DNA of 54,846 nt. Origin: Actinomycetes bacterium. Lineage in GTDB: Bacteria > Actinomycetota > Acidimicrobiia > Acidimicrobiales > Palsa-688. Where the stretch lies: contig JAJYMM010000042.1 of the NCBI GenBank assembly GCA_021787035.1, positions 1-54,846 on the forward strand, given 5' to 3'. The notes beneath the pieces are model-generated. The model searched no databases. It was given only the letters and a program-made list of their open reading frames with translations, and had not been told where the DNA came from. Below are positions 1 to 7,595 of the stretch, piece by piece. The position numbers were made by a program, and so were the translations under genes. Positions within the stretch are counted from its first letter, which is position 1; each line of letters starts with the position of its first letter.

Positions 1-1049
1 TTGACCTCCAGGCCGAGCACACGGTGGTCACCGCGCTCCACGATGAGATCGAGCTCGTGCTCACCCCGCCAGGTGCGAAAGTGCAGCACGCGTGCCTCGG
101 CGGCCTGGGCGCAGACACGCACGACCGGGGTCGTCAGCGACTCGAACAGCGAGCCCAGGAGGGTTCCGTCCCGCGCCACGATCTGGTTGCCCTCGCCGCG
201 CAGCAATGCGCCGGCGTCTACCCCGAGCAGCCGGGCGGCGAGGGCGGGATCGGCCAGGTGGTGCTTGGGCGCGGAGGAGAGCCGGCTCAGGTGGTTGAAC
301 GTCGGGGCCCAGGCGTCGAGCGGCTCCAGCACGAACAACCGTTCCAGGGCGTCACGGTACGGGCCGGTCGTCGTCTTGGCCGGCTTGTCGCCTTCGCCGG
401 CGGTCGCGGCGTCGCGGATCGCCTCGTAGGAGGCGGTCGTCGACGTCGCGGCGGCGTACGCACGGAACCAGCGGCGGAGCGTCTCAGGACGGCGCAGCGC
501 CGTTCCGGCCTCGGGCAGGTCCACCTCGACGATGCGCTGCAGGTAGCCGTCGAGCGCCGCCCGGACCGCGCGGTCGGAGCCGCCGCGGAGGCCGGGGAAG
601 CCGCCGCTGACGATCTCGGCCGTGTAGTCCCGCAGCTCCAGCCCGCAGTGGCCGGCCACCAGGTCGGGGACGACTCCGTGGTCGAGGAGCCGGGCCAGTG
701 ACACCGTGGGCGTGCAGACGCCGCGCTCGGCCAGAGTCAATGGGCGCATCCGCAAGATGACGATCCGCCCGGCCCCCGAGTGTGCCGGAGCCGTCCCCGG
801 TGCGGCCGACCCGGTGAGCAGAAACCGGCCACCGGTCGGGTCATCATCGACGGCCCGCCGGACCAGGTCCCACGCGACCGGCAGCCGCTGCCACTCGTCG
901 ATCAGGATGGGGTACGGACCTTCCCCGAGCCGGCGCGGGTCGGCGGCGAGCAGCTGCGCCTGCGCTGGGTCATCCAACCGGGTCTTCGACCGGGCTGCAG
1001 AGCTTGCCGGGGCTGCGGGGAACGTCGCCGGGTTACTCGAGCATGAGGG
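1..1049 (-). pseudogene. 5'-truncated DUF4143-family ATPase remnant, runs off the left edge
   Basis: Translating the minus strand gives a continuous frame from 1049 down to base 1. It contains a Walker B-like ILIDEWQRLP, a sensor-like FLLTGSA, the FPGLRGG region and a C-terminal HELDLIVERGDHRVLGLEV, all typical of DUF4143 AAA-type ATPases. The Walker A half is absent: the frame opens just after a TAG at 1050-1052 and enters recognisable family sequence near KTRLDDPAQAQ. It overlaps the last codons of the intact upstream paralogue, so the 5' third was probably lost in a deletion that joined the two genes. No convincing start codon is seen. The 3' end lies outside the window. Family assignment is from motif recognition only. 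Confidence 0.7.
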
Positions 1050-2502
1050 CTACTAGCGGGGCGGGAATGGCCCAGCTGGGGTGGTCGAGGTCGAGCAGGC
1101 TCTTGGTGGCGAGGATCCCCCGATGGAACTTGCTCTCGATGACCTTTGCTTCGCTTCGCCACCCGTCGTCGACCCATTTTCCCTCGATCGGTACCGATTC
1201 GAGGGTGGTGCCGCCGGAGGGCACCGTAACGGGCACAAGGTCGATCTCGTTGCCCGACCCGGTGCGGGTGTAGCCGATGGTGTCGCCGGCCACCCAGCGG
1301 CCCTCGTCGAGATGGTCGATCCTACGGGCCAGGGCCACACCGAGGGCCTGTTCGGTGAGAGCAGTCATCTGGGGTGGGCGCAGACCGGCGCGCAGCCGGC
1401 TGGGCATCCATGCAAGTACCGGGTCGACCAGGTACAGCTTGGGTTGTGATCCTGCGACGGGGTGGCCGCTGTCGTCATGGTGGCGGCACCACAACGCACC
1501 GAACCCCGAAACTAGGCGGTTGAGGCGTCCGGCGGTGACAGGCCTGGTCCAGCCGAGCGTCTCGGCGGTGTGGGCCACGTTCAGCGGGCTGGTGGCGCGC
1601 CCAGCGAGCTGTTCGAGCAACAGCGGCAGCGACTCGGGCGGCCCCTCGAGGTTCACGTCACCGCGGAGCCACGCAGCCAGGTCGCGGATGTAGTCGTTGC
1701 TGACCGCCCCGTTCCGGGAATGCTCGGCCACGGCACGGGGGAACCCTCCGCAGCTGAGATAGTCCTGCCAGGCCAGGTCGTAGCTGTCCACCTCGAAGCG
1801 CAGCCCGTCCAAGGTCGCGGCGACATCCGGGCCTTGCAGGTCGGCGGGGTGGACAGCTTCGGGTAGCAGGAGCTTTGGGCGGGTGGCGGTGGAGAAGTCC
1901 CTGAAGGTCATCGGGAACAGATGGCGGACCCGGCGAAGGCCGGCCGATCCCGCGCGTCCAGCGAGCAGGTTCCCGGCGATGTCTTCGTCCTCTCGCCAGC
2001 GGCTTCCGGTTATCACCACGGTGTCGTCTCCGACAGCGGTCCCGTCGCGCGCCGCCTTGACGATGGGGGTCCATCCCCCGATAGCGCTGACCTCGTCGAG
2101 CAGCCAGATCCGGGCGCGGGGCGCGTCGAGATCGGCCGGGCGGGTGAGTTCCCGTCCCAGGGTGAAGGTCCGTCGTAGATCTCGTGCGGCCATGCCGTCG
2201 CAGGGGATGTGGATCACCTGGAATGGCTGAATGTCTCTCCGGCCGCAAAGCTCAGCTGCGAGGTCCAGTAGGGCGACGCTCTTGCCAACCCGGCGAGGGC
2301 CGGTCAACACGACCAGAGAGTCGCCGACCGGGCCCGTCGCCAGGTCCTTCAGGACCGAAGGGCGATAGCCGAGGTCGTGGCGGGCCCGGTCACGAATCAG
2401 CCGGTGCGACCGAACAGCGTCGACCGGGTCGTGACCCGCCGCAGCGGCACGCCACCAGGGGTTTGCTTCGGTCAGTATCCTCCGGATCTCGTCGTCCCTC
2501 AC
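1033..2502 (-). CDS. DUF4143-family AAA-type ATPase
   Basis: The protein has 489 residues from a GTG start at 2502. It has Walker A GPRRVGKS (about 68-75), Walker B RIWLLDEVSAIGGW and the sensor stretch VVITGSRW. The C-terminal part has a nuclease-like E-I-D...E-x-K pattern (NEIDLVPV, then PIEGKW). These ATPases are widespread in actinobacteria; their role is poorly known, and toxin-antitoxin or mobile-element links have been proposed. The frame stays open to 2619, but that extension (about 39 residues, repeats of P-P-x-S-V-I/R) is encoded by a 33-bp repeat array and looks like a translated regulatory region. I therefore prefer the GTG at 2502, preceded by GTGGGGGTCT. A truncated paralogue lies directly downstream. 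Confidence 0.75.
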   Translation of the reverse strand: MRDDEIRRILTEANPWWRAAAAGHDPVDAVRSHRLIRDRARHDLGYRPSVLKDLATGPVGDSLVVLTGPRRVGKSVALLDLAAELCGRRDIQPFQVIHIPCDGMAARDLRRTFTLGRELTRPADLDAPRARIWLLDEVSAIGGWTPIVKAARDGTAVGDDTVVITGSRWREDEDIAGNLLAGRAGSAGLRRVRHLFPMTFRDFSTATRPKLLLPEAVHPADLQGPDVAATLDGLRFEVDSYDLAWQDYLSCGGFPRAVAEHSRNGAVSNDYIRDLAAWLRGDVNLEGPPESLPLLLEQLAGRATSPLNVAHTAETLGWTRPVTAGRLNRLVSGFGALWCRHHDDSGHPVAGSQPKLYLVDPVLAWMPSRLRAGLRPPQMTALTEQALGVALARRIDHLDEGRWVAGDTIGYTRTGSGNEIDLVPVTVPSGGTTLESVPIEGKWVDDGWRSEAKVIESKFHRGILATKSLLDLDHPSWAIPAPLVALMLE

Positions 2503-2660
2503 AGACCCCCACTTTACCGTTAGTCTAACAGAAGCGGGGGGGTCTGGGGCTTCATGGATAACAGAAGTAGGGGGGTCTGCGAAGCCGGCGATGACAGAGG
2601 CCGGGGGGTATTGACCCATCGCGGTGACGGAGGGGGGCCGGTGAGTCTGACAACGGCCAA
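2502..2660. repeat. 33-bp phased direct repeats plus palindrome upstream of the DUF4143 gene
   Basis: On the plus strand, copies begin at exactly 33-bp steps. ACAGAAG followed by C/T and a G run ending in TCTG starts at 2528 and 2561; degenerate copies ACAGAGG and ACGGAGG start at 2594 and 2627. CAGACCCCC-A-CTT at 2502-2514 is an inverted copy of AAGC-GGGGGGG-TCTG at 2532-2546. Between them lies the perfect palindrome GTTAG-T-CTAAC (2519-2529). The spacing of three helical turns and the position before the start codon suggest cooperative operator sites. The array is also in frame with the gene, so an 11-residue coding repeat is the alternative. The rest of 2660-2890 shows nothing I recognise. 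Confidence 0.6.
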
Positions 2661-2890
2661 AGTCACGGCGAAGAGCCCACTACCGCAGCCGGGAGGAGAC
2701 CGGTCACCCAGCGTGGTGGGTCGGCCGACGGTGCCCGAACGCCTTATCCGTCGATCGGGCGTGTTAACGACGGAGCGGTTCGTCTGAGCAGGTGGTTGCC
2801 GATGAGTCGATCTGGCCGGCCTGGCAGGCGCGCACGACTTGGGCGGCGTCCTCCTGGCCTACGCCTGCGACAATCAGTATTGTCATAGGC

Positions 2891-3775
2891 GTGTGGGACG
2901 AGCTGCTCGGCCGGTACCTGGCGTGGCTGGAGGGTGAGGGGCGTCGGCCTCACACCGTCCGGGGCTACCGAACGGACCTCGCGGGCCTGGTCGCCCGGTT
3001 GGGGGACGACGCGTCGGGCGGGCGCGGCCTGACCGGCTGGGTGGAGTCGTTGGAGGCTCTGGCGCCGGCGACTCGAGCGCGGCGGCTGTCGGCGGCCCGA
3101 GGGTTCGTGCGGTGGGCGGCGTCTCAGGGGGTCGAGGTGGCGGGCGTGGAGATCCTCGACCAGCCTGCGGGGCGGGCCCCGCGACGAGCGGTGAGCGCCC
3201 CGGACCCGGCGACGGTGGACGCCGTGCTGGGGTCGATCCCCCTGCAGGCGGACCGGGACCAGTTGCTGTTCAGGTTGATCGCCCTGGCCGGGCTGCGCCC
3301 GGGCGAGGTGCTGGCTGTTCGGGCCGAGGACTTCGACGCCTCGACCGGCCACCTCGCCGTGCGGGGCTGGGGCGGCCGTTCTCGCCGGGTGCTCATCGAC
3401 GACCCCGAGCTGCAGTTGCGCCTCGCTCACTGGGTCCGAGCTTCAGGCCGGAGCACGGGCCTGTTGTTCTGCGCGCCGGGCCGCTCGATACCGCTGCGCT
3501 ACCAGTCGCTGCGGGAGCGCTGGGAGCGTTACACGACCCGGGCCGGCGTCGAGCTGGGACTCAGCGAGCTACGCCTGCACCACGGCGCTCAACTCCTCGT
3601 TGGGGGGGTGCCCGAGTGGGTCGTGCGCGACCGTCTCGGCCAACCCACCGGCCCTCTTCCCACCCTGCCGGCCGCCAGCGCCGACGAAGCCATCCGGGCC
3701 TGGCGGCAACAGCAGGCGGGCATTCGGTCGGCGCGGCCCGCCCAGTCCGGCCGGTCCAGGCGCGGGGTCGGGTGA
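2891..3775 (+). CDS. Tyrosine recombinase/integrase-like protein, catalytic residues lost
   Basis: The protein has 294 residues from GTG 2891 (the frame is open from 2792). The N-terminal part is a SAM-like core-binding domain (LLGRYLAWLEGEG, HTVRGYRTDL, RGFVRWAASQG). The catalytic domain keeps the first arginine (AGLRPGEVLAVR). The HxxR box reads S-E-L-R followed by LHHGAQLLVGG. The G-H box reads LGQ, and the region expected to hold the nucleophile reads PTLPAASADEA with no Tyr. XerC/D-type integrases need R-K-H-R-H/W-Y, so strand cleavage is unlikely. It may be a decaying integrase or a DNA-binding derivative. The stop overlaps the next GTG start by two bases (GTGA). Confidence 0.6.
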   Translation: MWDELLGRYLAWLEGEGRRPHTVRGYRTDLAGLVARLGDDASGGRGLTGWVESLEALAPATRARRLSAARGFVRWAASQGVEVAGVEILDQPAGRAPRRAVSAPDPATVDAVLGSIPLQADRDQLLFRLIALAGLRPGEVLAVRAEDFDASTGHLAVRGWGGRSRRVLIDDPELQLRLAHWVRASGRSTGLLFCAPGRSIPLRYQSLRERWERYTTRAGVELGLSELRLHHGAQLLVGGVPEWVVRDRLGQPTGPLPTLPAASADEAIRAWRQQQAGIRSARPAQSGRSRRGVG

Positions 3776-5077
3776 GCCGGCCGCGGCGGCCGCTTCGGAC
3801 CTTCGTCGCCGGGCAGGGTGTCAACGCGCTGGGCAGCATGGTCAGCACCTTGGCCCTGCCGCTGGTTGCCGTGGACCGCCTCCACGCCACCACCCTGGTC
3901 GTCGGGGCTCTCGAGGCCGTCGAGTGGCTTCCCGCCGTCCTCATCGGGCTGCCCGTCGGCGCCTTCCTCGACCGGCACCAACCCCGCGCTCGGGCCATCA
4001 TGATGGTCGCCAACCTCGGCCAAGCCGCCGCTGTCGCCGCCGTCCCGGCCGCTGCTGCCCTCAGGGTTCTCAGCGTCGGGGTCCTGGTGGGCGCAGCCGC
4101 CACCGCCGGGCTGTTCACCGTTGTGGTTCCAAGCCGGCTACGCCCCCTACCTGCGCGCCATCATCGTCGGCGACGACTACCTCGCCGCCACCAGCCAGAC
4201 CCGCGGAGCCCAATCCGTTGCCGCTCTCACCGGGCCGCCCCTCGCCGGCGCCCTGGTCCAAGCGGTGGGCTCCGCCACCACCGTGCTCGCCGACGCCGCC
4301 AGCTTCCTGATCTCGTTCATCTCCCTGGCCGTGCTGCCCGCCGCACGCCCCGCACCCCGGAGCGAGCCACCGGCCTCGCTCAGCGCTCAGATCAGGCAGG
4401 GCCTCGCCCACCTCTTCGCCGACCGGCTGTTGCGCACCCTCGCCTGGGCCACAGCAAGCCTCAACCTGTTGCTCACGGCCATCGGCGCCATCGAGATCGT
4501 CTTCCTGGCCCGCAACGTCGGCGCCCCGCCCGGCTGGATCGGCGTTCTCCTCGCCCTCAGCGGTCTCGGCGGCATCGCCGGCTCCGTCCTCGCCGCCCCC
4601 CTCAGCCGGCGCTTCGGGCTCCAACGACTCGCTCGCACCGCCGTGATCGCCACCGCACCCGCCGCCCTGCTCATGCCGCTCACTAGCCACGGTCCCGGCA
4701 TGATCTTCTTCGCGTTCGCCGGGCCGCCCACCAGCCTCGGCATTGCCGTGGTCAGCATCAGCTTCTCCACCCTCCGCCTCCAGCACTGCCCCGGGGAGCT
4801 CCTCGCCCGGGTCTCCACCACCTCCCGCACGCTCACCGCCGCCACCATCCCCGTCGGCGCCCTCACCGGCGGAGCCCTCGGCCAACTCCTCGGCAACCGA
4901 ACCGCCCTGCTCCTCCTCGCCATCAGCTACCTCGCCTTCGGCCTCTTCCTACTGGCCACGCCCAGCCTGAAAGAACTGTCGAGCGCGCCCCACCCAGACC
5001 GGCAAGCCGAGCAACCGACACAAACACACAACAACGCCACCACCGCCAACCGCCAGGCCGACCCCCGGGCATCCTGA
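3772..5077 (+). pseudogene. MFS efflux-type transporter, frameshifted
   Basis: Translation from GTG 3772 gives a typical MFS N-terminus (SRPRRPLRTFVAGQGVNALG, then LIGLPVGAFLDRHQPRARAI). The frame fails at about 4125, where TTGTGGTTCC carries one G too many. Dropping one G restores VVFQAGYAPYLRAIIVGDDYLA, and the second frame (from 4121) continues through the remaining helices to 5077. Together the parts make a 12-TM transporter of about 434 residues, related to MFS proteins with the GPPLAGALVQ motif. Either the gene is inactivated or the base is a sequencing error in a G run. The last 40 residues are Gln/Asn/Thr-rich. It is translationally coupled to the recombinase-like gene. Confidence 0.7.
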
Positions 5078-5103
5078 GCGTCAGGCGCCTCCTGGTTTCC
5101 CTT

Positions 5104-5157
5104 CAATGGCTGGCCATGGCCCGGCGGTTACAATGGTTGGCCATGGCCTGTCGGTTA
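5104..5157. repeat. Two 27-bp direct repeats containing GGCCATGGCC
   Basis: Adjacent units at 5104-5130 and 5131-5157 each read CAATGG, C/T, TGGCCATGGCC, then CGGTTA, differing at about three positions. Each carries the perfect palindrome GGCCATGGCC. They sit just after the MFS frame. They may be a remnant of an insertion-sequence end or a binding site. No gene is supportable on either strand between 5078 and about 5577. Confidence 0.4.
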
Positions 5158-5577
5158 CACCGTCGGCTACCTTACGACGAAGCCTTTTTGACCTTCCGGT
5201 CAAGGAGTAGGTGGAGGTCTGAGGCTTAGAAGTTCTTGGCTCCGGTGGGGTCCGCATGAGGTACGCCCCCTGGGTGCTGGCACGAACAACACACGGTCGG
5301 GGGTCAGGATACCAGCCAGGGTCGAGTTCAACCGTGGTGTCACATAAACGATCGTTTGCGGACGCGCTGCTCTCCCGAGCCATCTAGCGCTGGCGGCCGC
5401 TATCTTCGGTAAGTTCTTCCTGTCCACAGCCAACGGTAGCGGCAGGGCGTGACGGGCTGTGTAACACCTCCCCTGGGGTCGCAGGCCCCGGCACAAACGG
5501 CTGTCCGACAAACGACGACCCCCGACTGGTCCCGCTTGACTTGGGAAGCAGACGGCTTCTGGCGGAGGCCCCGGGGG

Positions 5578-5800
5578 GGTGTCGCTGCGGCCGAGGAGTT
5601 CGGCGGGGTCGATGGCTTGTTCACCAATGCCGGGACCGGAGCGAGCGGGTGGGTTCACGAGACGGCCCTCGCAGACTGGGAGTCGGTGTTGCGGGTGAAC
5701 CTGACCGGGAACCATCGAGGCGATCACGCCGCTGGCGACGTGCCTCATAACGACGACGGACTGATCGTGTCGAAGGCCGGGCAGAAGAGCGCCCTGATCG
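5578..5800 (+). pseudogene. Short-chain dehydrogenase (SDR) fragment
   Basis: The frame at 5578-5715 reads VAAAEEFGGVDGLFTNAG, then WVHETALADWESVLRVNLTG. This is the central part of a classical SDR, with the NAG motif and the helix ending in VNLTG. The N-terminal Rossmann glycine motif and the downstream YxxxK region are absent, and after VNLTG the similarity fades (NHRGDHAAGDVPHNDDG). It is clearly a relic inside a decayed stretch. Between 5800 and 6170 I see no further supportable gene. Confidence 0.55.
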
Positions 5801-6170
5801 GCCGCTCTGGCAGGGTCCAGTGTTCTCACCAGACATCTGGCTCGCCACGATCCGCACCCGCTCCTCGGCGCCGTCACTGAAGGGATGCCCGTTTCCGCGC
5901 CCCCCTGTGATTCCTATTCGTACAACCGAATATGGGCTCTTTCCAGTAATAGACGGCCGAGGCGGCCTGGCTAGGACCCATGGTTGTCCGTCACAGTGAT
6001 CTTACGTGCCAGACTTCATGTGGTGAGCGGCGACAAGCAGCACTACCTTTCAGCGGCCTGATCGGTGGGTTCGGCGAACGGGATCCGAGTCAGCCGCGGC
6101 GCGAGGCGCGCATTGCCGTTCGGCACCTCGCATCGGGATCCGTGCACGTCTCCACCGCCGAAAAGGAGGC

Positions 6171-6515
6171 GTGGCAGTTCGCCTTCTACAGGCTGGACAA
6201 CCCCCTGCCGGTGGCGACCTGGATAGTATCGACAATGTCTGGGGTCCAGTGGAAGCAAAGCTTCCAGGCGTGGTCGAGGAGCTGGAAGATCGGTGCCAGT
6301 TAGTTGCCGATGACGTCGCTGTGCTGATCTGGTACGCAGCAGAGGCCTTCGTCCGCCATCGTGCCTTCGAGGCGATGCTTGCGGATTTCCAAAGTCGTCG
6401 GGGCGTCCCTCCTCCTAGCAACGACGATGTCCAGAGGCTACGAGTTCAGCGACTGTCCGATCTGTACGATTTGATGGCCAAGTGGAGGTGGCGGGTACTG
6501 CACAGCCCCGCCTGA
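6171..6515 (+). CDS. Hypothetical protein, possibly a frameshifted remnant
   Basis: A 114-residue frame ends in a plausible helical stretch (VVEELEDRCQLVADD, IWYAAEAFVRHRAFEA, LRVQRLSDLYDLMAKW). The preceding residues look out of frame. The overlapping frame at 5980-6303 contains HLASGSVHVSTAEKEAW and FAFYRLDNPLPVATW, which also look protein-like, so the original gene may have crossed from one frame to the other near 6220. No family is recognised and no clear ribosome binding site is seen. Confidence 0.25.
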   Translation: MAVRLLQAGQPPAGGDLDSIDNVWGPVEAKLPGVVEELEDRCQLVADDVAVLIWYAAEAFVRHRAFEAMLADFQSRRGVPPPSNDDVQRLRVQRLSDLYDLMAKWRWRVLHSPA

Positions 6516-7064
6516 CGCGCACAGGTTCGTCCTGAGCGACTTGGGGTTAGTGAGATTTCCTGATCCGGTGGCCCTTTCCGACTTGCTCCCGCAAGTACCG
6601 CAAGCCTCACATTATCATCATTGGTTCCCCCTTGGTCCTCGGGTGGGCATCCTTGGTTACGAGGATCGTCCCGCAATGCCACCAAGACAGCCCTCGTTTT
6701 CGGAGCAGGGCGATCTCGTGCCGTCTTGGGTGGACTGGTTGAATGCCACTGCCTTGTGGCACCCCGAGCGCGCCAGTGCCGGCGTCGCTCATCCCCACGA
6801 CAAGCGCCTGATCGAGGTCATCCCGGCAAAAAACAGCCTGCCAGTTAACCGCCTGGGTCCCTTCCGCCCTCCCCATGGCACGGCCAAGACAGTGTCCGCC
6901 TGACCTGCGTAGAGCTAGACGGTGGCTGTGTCGAAGCGCTGCTGGAACTCCCCGAATCTTCCCGGGGGACAAGCGGCTTCTGCTTTTGGACGGGGTGGCC
7001 TCGCCCCGGGCGACGACAGGTCAGCTGGCCGGCCTGCTGGTTCCAGTAGCGGACCGGCGGGGGT
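6516..7064. other. Gene-poor decayed stretch
   Basis: Several overlapping frames exist on both strands but none has a recognisable domain, a good start context or consistent actinobacterial codon use. A minus-strand stretch around 6620-6740 reads EIALLRKRGLSWWHCGTIL, faintly like the hinge helix of serine recombinases, too short to call. I see no RNA gene here. Confidence 0.4.
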
Positions 7065-7421
7065 TTACCCCAGTCCTGCCTTGTTGAGTACGTCCGCCAA
7101 GCTCGACACTTCGCCGATGAAGCCAGATAGGTCGCCTTCAAAGTCGTGCGCCACGACGATGCGCTCACCCACCGGACCGAGGGGTTCATGGGCATTGAGG
7201 AGTAACCCGAGCAAAACGTCGCCCAGTGTGGCTTCGAGGCGTCTGCTTCGCTTGTTATTTGTCGCGTTGCAGTTGGCACAAACGACAAGTGGGTCGTCGT
7301 CTTGGGTGCTGTCGCCGTCCCATTCGACCCACACGGGTCCACGGCTGTCGGCGAAGGCTGGGCGATTACATCTGTCGCACATGACATGGATCCCATGGGT
7401 GCCGTCGATTCGGATGCGCAT
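7065..7421 (-). CDS. Small zinc-ribbon-like hypothetical protein
   Basis: The protein has 118 residues from an ATG at 7421, preceded by TCAGAGGTC; the frame is open to 7463. Two knuckles, VMCDRCNRP and VVCANCNATNNKRS, enclose an acidic middle (WVEWDGDSTQDDDP). A hydrophobic helix LGDVLLGLLLNAHEP follows. A CxxC...CxxC zinc site is the simplest reading. The CxxCN...NK ending also recalls HNH nucleases, but no DH catalytic pair is visible. No partner gene is evident and the function is unknown. Confidence 0.45.
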   Translation of the reverse strand: MRIRIDGTHGIHVMCDRCNRPAFADSRGPVWVEWDGDSTQDDDPLVVCANCNATNNKRSRRLEATLGDVLLGLLLNAHEPLGPVGERIVVAHDFEGDLSGFIGEVSSLADVLNKAGLG

Positions 7422-7595
7422 GACCTCTGAGAGTAGTTGTCCGGGACCTCCACAAGCGACCATGAGCGCAAAAACTAAAGGCCAGGCGGGCGGAAGCCCA
7501 GGTCATCCTTAACGCAGGATCCTGGTCAATTCCTCCTCGACCTCCATTAGGGACGCTACGTCGGCAACAGTCATGGCCCCGGCGAGCAACCGCGG

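Noticed and set aside
24..1056. Plus-strand frames of up to 225 codons at the left edge
   Set aside because: They are Arg/Gly-rich shadows; the minus strand carries a recognisable DUF4143 frame through the same bases.
7500..7575. 21-codon minus-strand frame MTVADVASLMEVEEEL...
   Set aside because: Too short, no ribosome site and no recognisable partner.
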